64,000 nucleotides of DNA from Roseibium aquae (lineage in GTDB: Bacteria > Pseudomonadota > Alphaproteobacteria > Rhizobiales > Stappiaceae): contig NZ_VXDC01000006.1 in NCBI RefSeq assembly GCF_008711285.1, forward strand, positions 124,001 to 188,000. Reading direction: 5' to 3'. Below are positions 17,635-25,931 of the stretch, piece after piece (position 1 is the stretch's first letter; the number at the start of each line of letters is the position of its first letter). Position numbers and translations under genes: made by a program. Below the pieces are notes generated by a model, which was not told where the DNA came from, made no database searches, and was given only the letters and a program-made list of their open reading frames with translations.

Positions 17635-19875
17635 CTAGCCGCTGTCCGCGGTCTTCAGCCGCGCAGCGATGGCATCGGCCGAGACCGCATTTCCGAACAG
17701 CACACCTTGAACGTTGAAGCAGCCCAGATCGCGCAAGCAGTCCGCCTCCTGTTCGGTCTCCACACCCGTCGCCACCACATTGAGCTCCAGGCTGCGCGCC
17801 AGGTCGATAATCGCCTTCACGATCAAAGTGCTCGGTTCGTGCTGCCCAAGGCCACGCACGAACGAGCGGTCAATCTTGATGGTATCGATCGGAAAGTCGC
17901 GCAAATGGGTCAAGGAGGCAAAGCCGGCCCCGAAATCGTCAAGCGCGACGGACAGGCCGGCTTTGGACAGGCGTTCAAGCTGTTGCTGGACGATCTGGAG
18001 ATCCTCGTTGAGCAGTGTCGTCTCACCGATCTCGAACCGGATGGAACCGGGATCGATTCCGGCGTCTTCCAGGCAGGCAAGCGTCTGATCGGCAAATCGG
18101 TCCGACTGGAACCAGTGATCGGAGATGTTGAGCGATATGATTCCCGGATTGCCGCCTTCGGCCTGCCAGCCGCTCATATGGGAAAGAACCGTTTCAAAAA
18201 CGCATTTATCGATGATCCGTGCGCTTTCCGGGTCATCAAAGGCCGGCTTGAAATCATCGGGCCCAAACAAGGTGCTATCCGGCATCCGGATCCGCACCAG
18301 GGCTTCGGCGCCCAGCCGGATCCGCGTCCTGGAATCGATAATCGGCTGATAATGCGCCTCGATCCGCTGTTCATGGAAGGCATCGCGCACCCTGTCGATG
18401 GCGGCCCGGCGGACGCTGAAAATGTTCTTCAGCCCTTCATGGTAGAACATGGTCCGGCCACGGCCGCTGCGTTTGGCCTTGTAAAGAGCCATATCGGCGC
18501 AGCGCATAAGATCTTCCGGCCGCTCCGCATCGTGCGGCGCCCGTGCAATGCCGATCGAGGCCCCGATATACAGGCGCTCCTGGCCGTAAATCACCGGCTG
18601 TTTCAAGGCCTCGATCAGGCCGTCCGTCAGCACCCGGAGACCATCGACCGTATCGCGCATATTGGCGGCGGTCGGCACCAGCATGGCAAATTCATCGCCG
18701 GCAAGCCGGGCGCAGAACACATCAGCTCCGGCATGGGCTTGCATGCGGTCTGCCATGACGCGGATAACACGGTCTCCGGCGGCATGTCCCAAACTGTCGT
18801 TCACCAGTTTGAAGCCATCGAGATCGATAAGGATCAGCCCAAGTCCGCCCGGCGCGGATGCCCCCTTTCTCAAGTCGGCATTCAAGCGTTCATGAAACCA
18901 CTTCCGGTTGGCCAGACCTGACAATCCGTCGATATGAGCCGCTCGCCAAAGCGTCTGGGCATCCTGGTATTGGCGGGTAACGTCCTGCATCACCCCCAGA
19001 ACCGTCTGCTTGCCGCCCTCTCCGGATTGCAGCTCACCGGAAAACCGCACGCGCCGCTTCCGGCCCAGTGCGGTCACGAAATCCGCCTCCACATAGGTCG
19101 CACGGCCCAGCGCGAAATCCTTCTTGAACTGGTCAACGACACGTTGCCGCTCATCACCGGGAAAAAACTCGACCGCTTCTTCCAGTGACGGAGATGCGCC
19201 GATCGGCAGATCGTGAAGGCGGAAAATCTGGTCGGACCAGCTGGTTTCACCCGTATCCCAGTCAATCTTGAACGCTCCGACCTCCGCCATCTGCTCGATC
19301 TGTTTCAAGAGCCGATGCTGGGCGGCTAACTCGTCGTGCTGATTTTTGTTGCTGTGCGCGGCGGCCTCGAGATCGGCGGCCGCCTTGTAGGCCCGAACCA
19401 GCCCTTCGGTGACTTTCGCCATACGCCGCAATTGGTCGATCTCAGCCGGCAAGGGCTCACGCGGTTTTTGATCAATGACGCACAGGGTCCCGATGTTGTG
19501 CTTGCCGTCGATGCTCAGCGGACAGCCCGCATAAAAGCGAATGAAAGGCTCTCCCGTGACCAAGGGGTTGTCGGCGAAACGCCGATCTTCAAACGTGTCG
19601 GGCACGATCATAACGTCTTGCCCGGTGATCGTATGGGCACAGAACGCCGCTTCGCGTGGCGTATCCTCCGCATCAAGGCCGCATTTGGCTTTGAACCACT
19701 GGCGGTCGGCCTCAACAAAGGAGATCAGGGCGATCGGCACGCCAAATGTGGCCTGCACGACCTGTACCACAGCGTCGAATTCGGGCTCCTGGGAGGATCC
19801 CACGATCCCGATTGCCCGCAAAGCCTTGATGCGTGCCTCCTCATGCGGGGGAAGCGGGAAGTTATTTGACGTCAT
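17635..19875 (-). CDS. GAF-PAS-GGDEF-EAL cyclic di-GMP signalling protein
   Basis: A 746-residue cytoplasmic protein. A GAF domain comes first (about 20-165, with FDAVVQVVQATFGVPIALIS and PREAAFCAHTI), then a PAS domain (about 195-310), GGDEF (about 315-480) and EAL (about 490-740). The cyclase signature is ARLAGDEFAML, an AGDEF variant, with no RxxD inhibitory site before it. The EAL domain keeps EALVRI, LNISDHWF, DDFGAGFASL and IKIDRSF. The loop normally written AEGVET reads ATGVET, so the glutamate thought to be the catalytic base is a threonine. Expect a cyclase or c-di-GMP sensor with poor or no phosphodiesterase activity. It is convergent with the unknown gene at 16866-17588. Confidence 0.93.
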   Translation of the reverse strand: MTSNNFPLPPHEEARIKALRAIGIVGSSQEPEFDAVVQVVQATFGVPIALISFVEADRQWFKAKCGLDAEDTPREAAFCAHTITGQDVMIVPDTFEDRRFADNPLVTGEPFIRFYAGCPLSIDGKHNIGTLCVIDQKPREPLPAEIDQLRRMAKVTEGLVRAYKAAADLEAAAHSNKNQHDELAAQHRLLKQIEQMAEVGAFKIDWDTGETSWSDQIFRLHDLPIGASPSLEEAVEFFPGDERQRVVDQFKKDFALGRATYVEADFVTALGRKRRVRFSGELQSGEGGKQTVLGVMQDVTRQYQDAQTLWRAAHIDGLSGLANRKWFHERLNADLRKGASAPGGLGLILIDLDGFKLVNDSLGHAAGDRVIRVMADRMQAHAGADVFCARLAGDEFAMLVPTAANMRDTVDGLRVLTDGLIEALKQPVIYGQERLYIGASIGIARAPHDAERPEDLMRCADMALYKAKRSGRGRTMFYHEGLKNIFSVRRAAIDRVRDAFHEQRIEAHYQPIIDSRTRIRLGAEALVRIRMPDSTLFGPDDFKPAFDDPESARIIDKCVFETVLSHMSGWQAEGGNPGIISLNISDHWFQSDRFADQTLACLEDAGIDPGSIRFEIGETTLLNEDLQIVQQQLERLSKAGLSVALDDFGAGFASLTHLRDFPIDTIKIDRSFVRGLGQHEPSTLIVKAIIDLARSLELNVVATGVETEQEADCLRDLGCFNVQGVLFGNAVSADAIAARLKTADSG

Positions 19876-19975
19876 TCAGAATCCCACCTACGCGTGCTTC
19901 CGCGACCGTAGGCTGAATTCCATAACAAAATTCGAATACATGCACCTGAAATTTCAAAAGAACTTTCTGCATTCT

Positions 19976-20179
19976 TTATATTGTAATATTTAACATTGCT
20001 TTTTCTATAGAGGACTTAAGAATTGCCCTGTCGCCGATCTCATTGGCGAGGATAAGGATCAGGCGTGCGTTCAACGCATCGCTTTCGTCTTTGCTCAGCC
20101 CCTCATGGGCAGCCAAAAGATCTGCATAGAAGTCATCCGGACGGTCAAGATTTGGGGTCGCGGTGGTCGATGCAGACAT
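19976..20179 (-). CDS. DUF2783 small protein, probable coupling partner of the adjacent monooxygenase
   Basis: A 67-residue protein. MSASTTATPNLDRPDDFYAD is followed by LLAAHEGLSKDESDALNARL and LILANEIGD, the DUF2783 pattern. The ATG at 20179 has a strong GGAAGGAG site. It starts 1 base after the monooxygenase stop, so it is the last gene of the operon. In Pseudomonas putida the 3-hydroxyphenylacetate 6-hydroxylase has a flavoprotein (MhaA) and a small coupling protein (MhaB) of similar size. The pairing, order and size here match that arrangement. The equivalence of this DUF2783 protein to MhaB is my inference. Confidence 0.8.
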   Translation of the reverse strand: MSASTTATPNLDRPDDFYADLLAAHEGLSKDESDALNARLILILANEIGDRAILKSSIEKAMLNITI

Positions 20180-20180
20180 A

Positions 20181-21791
20181 TCAGAACTCCTTCCCAATTG
20201 ATTTGGCAACGGCGCCAGCAATCGCTCCCTCGTCAAAACCGGTCCATCTGGCGGCCACATGCTGATCCGGCCGGATCAGATAGACGGCCCGATCGGCCTC
20301 GCCCATGTATCTGTCCCGAAGAACCGGATTGAGGCCCGGACCGGTCAGGGTCAGGCCCTCAACGGCAAGGCCGTCACAGTGAAGAGCCGGTGGTACTTCA
20401 CAATTCATGCCGAGCAATACAAACCGATTGCCGAGCCTGTCGATCAGCCAGCCCTCATCCAGCGGCGCATCCACAACCGGGGCGCCGGGACAGAGCCGCG
20501 CCGGCAGGTCCGCCGCGTCCGGCCCGTTCAACGGAGAAACGCGATAGGTGCTCGGCAGGGACAGCCGGCCCGAATTCACCAGCGGACGGGCAAACGCTTG
20601 GGTCTCGGCAAGATCAAGCACCGCATCGCGGAACAAGCGACTGACCTCGGACTTCGGCGTGATGAAGTCCGTCGAGCGGCTGGAGTTCAGAATATTCTCG
20701 TCAGCCGCGTACACCCGTTCGGCATCATAGCTGTCGAGCAGGCTCTCGGGCGCTTTTCCGGACAGCACAAGATCGAGTTTCCAGGCCAGGTTGTCGGCAT
20801 CCTGAAAGCCGGAGTTCGCGCCGCGGGCGCCAAAAGGCGACACCTGATGGGCGCTGTCCCCGGCGAAGATCACGTGCCCGTGCCGGAACTTCTCCATCCG
20901 CCGGCATTGGAAGGTGTAGATCGACAGCCATTCGAGAGAAAACTCGACCTCCTCGCCGAGCATCTGCTTCAGACGCGGGATCACCTTTTCCGGCCTTTTT
21001 TCCTCGTCCTTGTCAATGTCCCAGCCGAGTTGGAGGTCGATCCGCCACACGCCGTCTGGCTGCTTGTGCAACAGCGCGGACTGGCCCGGGTTGAAGGGGG
21101 GATCGAACCAGAACCAGCGTTCTGTCGGGAAATCCGCCTGCATGATGACGTCGGCGATCAGAAAATTGTCTTCAAAGACACGGCCCACGAAGTCGAGCCC
21201 CATCATGTTCCGGACCGGTGAAGCAGCCCCGTCGCAAGCGATCAGCCAATCGGCGTCGAGATCATAGGACCCGTCCTGGGTGTCGATGGACACGCGGGTA
21301 TGATCCTCGCGCCGGTCCAAACCGGTAACCCTGTTGCCGCCCCGGATCTCTATCGGCTTTCCCTTCGACTGGAGTTCCCGCGCCCGCTCGACCAGATAAA
21401 GCTCACAGTAATACTGCTGGAGATTGATGAAGGCGGGACGCTTGTGATGATCTTCGGGCAGAAGGTTGAAATCGTAGACCTTCCGGTCCTTGAAAAAGAC
21501 CTTCCCCAGGTTCCAGACCACACCCTTGTTCACCATCGGATCGCCGCAGCCAAGCCGGTCGAGGATCTCAAGCGAACGTTTCGCGAAACAAATGGCCCGC
21601 GAGCCGAAGCTTACCTTGTCATTGTCGTCCAGCACGACGACTGGCACATCCTTCATCGCCATGTCGATCGCGAAGGCAAGGCCGACCGGCCCCGCGCCGA
21701 TCACCACGACCGGATGCCGCACGGGCGCTGCCGCCGACTGGTCGGGCGAAGGCTGATAGGGATAGAGCGGCGTTTCAAATATCTTGGTCAT
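20181..21791 (-). CDS. FAD-dependent aromatic monooxygenase (MhpA/MhaA-like)
   Basis: A 536-residue class A flavoprotein hydroxylase. It carries the FAD motif VVVIGAGPVGLAFAIDMA near residue 30, the DG motif ADWLIACDGAASPVRNMMGL near 180, and the GD motif VIFAGDSAHQVSPFGARGAN near 310. The C-terminal thioredoxin-like part is short. Such enzymes hydroxylate phenols using NAD(P)H and oxygen. Context (homogentisate dioxygenase and fumarylacetoacetate hydrolase on the same strand, and a DUF2783 partner) points to a hydroxyphenylacetate-type substrate giving homogentisate. The ATG at 21791 overlaps the DinB stop (ATGA), which fixes the start and shows translational coupling. Substrate is inferred. 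Confidence 0.88.
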   Translation of the reverse strand: MTKIFETPLYPYQPSPDQSAAAPVRHPVVVIGAGPVGLAFAIDMAMKDVPVVVLDDNDKVSFGSRAICFAKRSLEILDRLGCGDPMVNKGVVWNLGKVFFKDRKVYDFNLLPEDHHKRPAFINLQQYYCELYLVERARELQSKGKPIEIRGGNRVTGLDRREDHTRVSIDTQDGSYDLDADWLIACDGAASPVRNMMGLDFVGRVFEDNFLIADVIMQADFPTERWFWFDPPFNPGQSALLHKQPDGVWRIDLQLGWDIDKDEEKRPEKVIPRLKQMLGEEVEFSLEWLSIYTFQCRRMEKFRHGHVIFAGDSAHQVSPFGARGANSGFQDADNLAWKLDLVLSGKAPESLLDSYDAERVYAADENILNSSRSTDFITPKSEVSRLFRDAVLDLAETQAFARPLVNSGRLSLPSTYRVSPLNGPDAADLPARLCPGAPVVDAPLDEGWLIDRLGNRFVLLGMNCEVPPALHCDGLAVEGLTLTGPGLNPVLRDRYMGEADRAVYLIRPDQHVAARWTGFDEGAIAGAVAKSIGKEF

Positions 21792-22339
21792 TCGGTGTCC
21801 TCCCACAGCCTGTTGGCAAGATGTTTCTCGGCGACAGGATGCCGGTCGAAGCGGATGAAAAACTCGTCGAGCTGGGGCGGCGCGACGGATGTCGAGTCCA
21901 GCATAGCGTGCACCTGGCCCCGGTGATGGATCTGATGCTGGAACAGATGCAAAAGCGTATGATCGACGCGCTCGTGCCACAGGCCGTCCCCGCCCCGGTC
22001 TTGCGGGACTGTGCGCTTGAGGTCCCGATCGGCCAATCCATCGCAAAACGCAGTCAACCGGCCGTCATGCGCGGTCTGGGCTCCGGCCAGTTCGGCGGCC
22101 GTCTCCAGAGCCGGCGCATCAAAGACCGAACGCCCCCGCCCGCTTTCGGTCAAGGCGTCAAGATAATAGCGGTCCACCTGCAGAATGTGGTTGAGCGTTT
22201 TGGAGATGGACGGGAAGAAGCCCGCCCGCGCGGCATCAAACTCCGCCGCCGAAAGGGCGCAACAGGCCTCGTAGAGCCGTTCATTGGCGTAGGCGTTGTT
22301 GCGCGCCATCAGGCGGAGATGATCCAGCACCAAAGACAT
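21788..22339 (-). CDS. DinB-fold protein, candidate maleylacetoacetate isomerase
   Basis: A 183-residue four-helix DinB superfamily protein. The metal triad typical of the fold is present: His51 in TLNHILQVDRYYL, and His135 and His139 in HLFQHQIHHRGQV. The superfamily includes thiol-dependent isomerases such as mycothiol-dependent maleylpyruvate isomerase as well as DinB and bacillithiol transferases. It is coupled by ATGA overlaps to the MBL gene upstream and the monooxygenase downstream, so it is made with the homogentisate enzymes. No GST-type maleylacetoacetate isomerase is visible in the window. Fold is sure; the isomerase role is a hypothesis. Confidence 0.88.
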   Translation of the reverse strand: MSLVLDHLRLMARNNAYANERLYEACCALSAAEFDAARAGFFPSISKTLNHILQVDRYYLDALTESGRGRSVFDAPALETAAELAGAQTAHDGRLTAFCDGLADRDLKRTVPQDRGGDGLWHERVDHTLLHLFQHQIHHRGQVHAMLDSTSVAPPQLDEFFIRFDRHPVAEKHLANRLWEDTE

Positions 22340-23289
22340 CAGCCCTGGAGATCCTGCCACATCCTGGCATCGCGCTCGGCCGTCCAGATGCGCGGCGTAT
22401 CGATACCGCGGGCCTCGTCATAAGCCCTTGCGACATTGAACGGGAGGCAGTGCTCGTAGATGGCGTAGTCCTTGAACTTCGGATCGCATTCGGCCCGGAC
22501 CGCGTCCCAGGCTTCTTTCAGACTGCCGCCGCGGGCAACCACCTTGGCGACCGGACGATAGGTGCTCTCCACGAAGTCGCGGGTGCTTTCGATGGCGGCA
22601 TACACCATTTCGGGACCGACCAGCGCGTCGCCGCGCCCCGGCGCGATCGATTGCGGATCGAACGAGCGGATGGCATCCAGCGTGCCGCCCCATTCCTCGA
22701 AATGGCCGTCCCCGCAATAGCAGGCCGAGTGGTACTCGACGATATCGCCGGTGAACATCACCTCCTCATCCGGCACCCAGGCCACGATATCGCCCGCCGT
22801 GTGGGCCCGGCCCAGATGCATGAGATCGACCCGGCGGTTGCCAAGATAAACGGTCATGCGCTCGGAAAAGGTGGTCGTTGGCCAGGTCAGGCCGGGGATG
22901 CTTTCATGGCCCTGGAACAGGCGCGGAAACCGTTGGAATTCGCTTTCCCAGTCCTCCTGACCGCGCTCCGCCACCATGGCCCGCGCGCCGTCGCTCATGA
23001 TCACGGTGGGCGCCTGATAAGCCGATGCCCCCAGCACCCTGACCGCATGATAGTGGGTAAGCACAAGGTGGCTGATCGGCTTGTCGGTGACGGAGCGCAC
23101 CTTTTCGATCACCTTGTTGGCAAGGCGCGGTGTCGCCTGCGCCTCGATGACCATCACGCTGTCATCGCCGATGATCACCCCGGAATTGGGATCGCCCTCG
23201 GCGGTAAAAGCCCAAAGATCGCGGCCGATCTCGGTGAAGGAGATCTTCTTTTCTTCCATATCGCCTGCGGAGGCAAATTGCTTGGTCAT
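22339..23289 (-). CDS. metallo-beta-lactamase-fold protein with incomplete metal motif
   Basis: A 316-residue MBL-fold protein. The usual HxHxDH metal motif reads LTHYHAVRVLGA at residues 78-89, with Asp and the third His replaced by Val and Arg. Later ligands are present: MHLGRAHTAGDIVAW and MFTGDIVEYHSACYCG. It may bind one metal or use the site differently. The first residues (MTKQFASAGDMEEKK) have no signal peptide. It is the first of four coupled genes (MBL, DinB, monooxygenase, DUF2783) in an aromatic-degradation region, so a hydrolase for a ring-cleavage side product or a thioester is plausible. No specific reaction can be assigned. Confidence 0.85.
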   Translation of the reverse strand: MTKQFASAGDMEEKKISFTEIGRDLWAFTAEGDPNSGVIIGDDSVMVIEAQATPRLANKVIEKVRSVTDKPISHLVLTHYHAVRVLGASAYQAPTVIMSDGARAMVAERGQEDWESEFQRFPRLFQGHESIPGLTWPTTTFSERMTVYLGNRRVDLMHLGRAHTAGDIVAWVPDEEVMFTGDIVEYHSACYCGDGHFEEWGGTLDAIRSFDPQSIAPGRGDALVGPEMVYAAIESTRDFVESTYRPVAKVVARGGSLKEAWDAVRAECDPKFKDYAIYEHCLPFNVARAYDEARGIDTPRIWTAERDARMWQDLQG

Positions 23290-23344
23290 ATCTCTCTCAT
23301 CTGTTTTCGAACACCGGACCGGCGACCGGGCCAGTTTGGAAATG

Positions 23345-23875
23345 TCAGTTCGCGGTTTGCGCCAGTTCGCGCAGAATGGCTTTCACCGACAGGACGTCCC
23401 CATCAAGGTCGGTCACGATGTCGTCGACAACGGACTGGTCATCCTCCACCACCACGGTGAAACGGGTTTCCCGGTAGGCCTGGAACTCGGCCTGTGTTCC
23501 AAAACACGCCATTGCCTGAAACCGGGCAACAACCTGGGTCACACCATTTGCGCTTGACCCCGGTTCGATCGTGAGGTTTTCCAGCGGACAGCCGTCCTGC
23601 GCATTGACGATGACGTCCCAGTTGAACGGTGACCCCATCTCTTTTGCATCTTCGGTGGCGGCCGCCTTGCGGTAGAGCTCGGCAAACTCGGTGCTGTAAA
23701 GCGCCGCCAATCGGTCATCCGAGAAATAGTCCTCATAGCCCGAAGCCGAGGCCGACCAGTTCGTTTCGGCAAGCGCCATCAGTGACGCGACCGGCGCAGT
23801 TGGGTCGGTGGCCAGAGCGGACGCCGGACATAAAACCAGCGCCGCAATCGGCAAAACCTGTCGGATCATCTTCAT
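23345..23875 (-). CDS. secreted protein of unknown function
   Basis: A 176-residue protein beginning with a Sec signal peptide (MKMIRQVLPIAALVLCPASA, cut near ALATDP). The mature part is mostly acidic and contains EDYFSDDRLAALYSTEFAELY, a Cys pair (DGCPLENL and AMACFGTQ) and a C-terminal FTVVVEDDQSVVDDI strand. It resembles small periplasmic DUF3828-like proteins, a weak impression only. It lies between the fumarylacetoacetate hydrolase gene (117 bases upstream) and the MBL gene (55 bases downstream), all on the minus strand, so it is probably in the same transcript. A periplasmic protein inside an aromatic-acid operon might be a binding or quality-control factor. Function unknown. Confidence 0.78.
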   Translation of the reverse strand: MKMIRQVLPIAALVLCPASALATDPTAPVASLMALAETNWSASASGYEDYFSDDRLAALYSTEFAELYRKAAATEDAKEMGSPFNWDVIVNAQDGCPLENLTIEPGSSANGVTQVVARFQAMACFGTQAEFQAYRETRFTVVVEDDQSVVDDIVTDLDGDVLSVKAILRELAQTAN

Positions 23876-23992
23876 CTTCTCGTCTCCACTAACGGGCGCG
23901 GGGGGCGTCTGACAGGCCCTCTTGCGGCTCCGGCCCAATTCCCCCCGTTATCCGCCGGTTGCGTGACCGGGCAGTGATCGGCGGCGCCGCCT

Positions 23993-25003
23993 TCAGGCCG
24001 CCTTTTCAACTTTCTGCTCAATCGCGCCGAAGACCGAATGCCCTTGCTTGTCGAGCATCTCGATCCGGACCTCATCGCCGAACTTAAGGAACGGGGTCTT
24101 CGGCGCGCCGGCGTTGATGGTTTCGATCATGCGGATCTCGGCGATGCAGGAATACCCGACACCGCCATCTGCGACCGGCTTGCCCGGACCGCCGTCCAGC
24201 TTGTTGGATACGGTGCCCGAGCCGATGATCGTGCCCGCGCCGAGCGGCCGCGTCTTAGCCGCATGGGCGATCAGCTGGCCGAAGTCGAAGGTCATGTCGA
24301 CCCCCGCATCAGCCCGGCCAAAGGGCAGGCCGTTCAGGTCGACACGGAGCGGCAAGTGCAGTTTGCCGCCGTCCCAGGCCTCACCCAGACTGTCCGGCGT
24401 GACAGCGACCGGCGAGAAGGCCGAAGAAGGCTTGGACTGGAAAAAGCCGAAGCCCTTTCCGAGTTCGGCCGGGATGAGGCCGCGCAAGGACACATCGTTC
24501 ACCAGCATCACGAGGCGGATGGCCTCGCGGGCCTGTTCCACGCTCGCGCCCATCGGCACATCATCGACGATCACGGCGACCTCGCCCTCCATGTCGATGC
24601 CCCAGGCTTCATCGCCCATCACGATGGGGTCGCGCGGGCCGAGGAACGTGTCCGAACCGCCTTGATACATCAGCGGATCGGTCCAGAAACTGTCCGGCAT
24701 CTCCGCGCCGCGCGCCTTGCGCACCAGTTCCACGTGATTGACATAGGCAGAGCCGTCCGCCCACTGGTAGGCCCGCGGCAAAGGCGACATGGCGTCGTGC
24801 TCATGGAACCGCAAAGACGGCACCGCATCATGGCTCAGGCTCTCGGCCAGGACCTGCAGTTTCGGGGCCACCTCCGCCCAGTTGTCGAGCGCCGCCTGAA
24901 GGGTCGGAGCAATGTGGTCGGCATAGCTGCAGCGGGTGACACTGTCATTGACGACCACCAGCCGTCCGTCCCTTGTGCCATTCTTCAGTGTGGCGAGTTT
25001 CAT
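23993..25003 (-). CDS. fumarylacetoacetate hydrolase family protein
   Basis: A 336-residue FAH-superfamily enzyme. Key parts are WADGSAYVNHVELVRKARG near residue 85, YQGGSDTFLGPRDPI, the metal-site DMEGEVAVIVDDVPMG near 140, VNDVSLRG, and the C-terminal GTIIGSGTVSNK with YSCIAEIRMIETI. It would cleave fumarylacetoacetate to fumarate and acetoacetate, the last step of the homogentisate pathway. The length fits bacterial two-domain FAH. Its ATG overlaps the stop of the upstream MBL hydrolase gene (positions 25000-25003), so the two are coupled. hmgA is two genes upstream, which supports this role over other FAH-fold activities. Confidence 0.9.
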   Translation of the reverse strand: MKLATLKNGTRDGRLVVVNDSVTRCSYADHIAPTLQAALDNWAEVAPKLQVLAESLSHDAVPSLRFHEHDAMSPLPRAYQWADGSAYVNHVELVRKARGAEMPDSFWTDPLMYQGGSDTFLGPRDPIVMGDEAWGIDMEGEVAVIVDDVPMGASVEQAREAIRLVMLVNDVSLRGLIPAELGKGFGFFQSKPSSAFSPVAVTPDSLGEAWDGGKLHLPLRVDLNGLPFGRADAGVDMTFDFGQLIAHAAKTRPLGAGTIIGSGTVSNKLDGGPGKPVADGGVGYSCIAEIRMIETINAGAPKTPFLKFGDEVRIEMLDKQGHSVFGAIEQKVEKAA

Positions 25004-25917
25004 TGAGCGCTCCTCGTTAGGGTCAGGCCATCGCGGCCGATTGTGATTGGTCCGGCATAGTGGCCCCGAGTGGCCGCCAGCCAGTCTTTTTCGTCAAACC
25101 CCGGCAGATCCGCCGGGATCAAATGGTTCAGCACAAGCTGCTTGGCACCGGCCGCCGACGCGATCCGGGCGGCATCGGGAGCCAGCGTATGGCTGTCCAT
25201 CAGATGGGTGCGCAGACGTTCTCCGTTGCCGGTGATCTCGACGATCTTGTCGACCCCGTCCGCCAGCATGGCCTCATGGACCAACACATCGCAACCACTT
25301 GCAAAGCCGGCCAGCGGCGGGAAATAGGTGGTGTCGGCGCTGAAGACAACACACCAGTCGGGGGTGCGGAACTTCAACGCGAAACACTCGGTCACCGGCG
25401 GATGCTTGACCCGCAGGGCGGAGACCTCGAGGCCTTCCAACCCAAGCGGCCCTTCGCCATATTCAACGACCGTCACAAAATCCCGCGGGTCCGGTCTTCC
25501 CTCATCGGCAATCCGAAGGTCGATATCGTATCTCATCGAGGCCAGGAAGCCCGTCCAATAGGCGGCGGTGCCGGAGGGGCCGAACACCGTCACCGGCGTT
25601 TTCAAGCCGGTCGTCCAGGCCGTGTGGATCAGCGGCCCCAGTTCGAGGATGTGATCAGAATGCAGGTGCGTGATGAAAATGAGATCGAGCTCTTTCAGTG
25701 TGACACCAGCTTCGACCAGCCCGCGCGTCACCCCCAAACCGCAATCGATGACGCAGCGGCGCCCGCCAATTTCCAGGAGGCTGCTGGTCGGTGACGGCCC
25801 GCCAGGGCGGATCGCCGGTCCACCCTTGGTACCCAGCAGCACAAGGCGGTCCTCTATGGTTTTTCGGTCTCCCACGAACTGATTCCCCAGAAAGCCGCCT
25901 GAACGCTGATGTTCCAA
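25000..25917 (-). CDS. MBL-fold metal hydrolase
   Basis: A 305-residue MBL protein with the complete motif FITHLHSDHILELGPL near residue 85. The other ligands are VFSADTTYFPPL, VLVHEAML and LVLNHLIPADLPG near the C-terminus. The fold resembles RNase Z/arylsulfatase-type hydrolases that act on small esters, lactones or thioesters. The annotated start at 25917 is a TTG; a GTG at 25875 with GGGGAA upstream is an alternative that removes 14 residues. It is coupled to the FAH gene by a 4-base overlap. It could clear a lactone or ester by-product of homogentisate metabolism; that is inference. Confidence 0.82.
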   Translation of the reverse strand: MEHQRSGGFLGNQFVGDRKTIEDRLVLLGTKGGPAIRPGGPSPTSSLLEIGGRRCVIDCGLGVTRGLVEAGVTLKELDLIFITHLHSDHILELGPLIHTAWTTGLKTPVTVFGPSGTAAYWTGFLASMRYDIDLRIADEGRPDPRDFVTVVEYGEGPLGLEGLEVSALRVKHPPVTECFALKFRTPDWCVVFSADTTYFPPLAGFASGCDVLVHEAMLADGVDKIVEITGNGERLRTHLMDSHTLAPDAARIASAAGAKQLVLNHLIPADLPGFDEKDWLAATRGHYAGPITIGRDGLTLTRSAQ

Positions 25918-25931
25918 CCAACCCCAAAATG

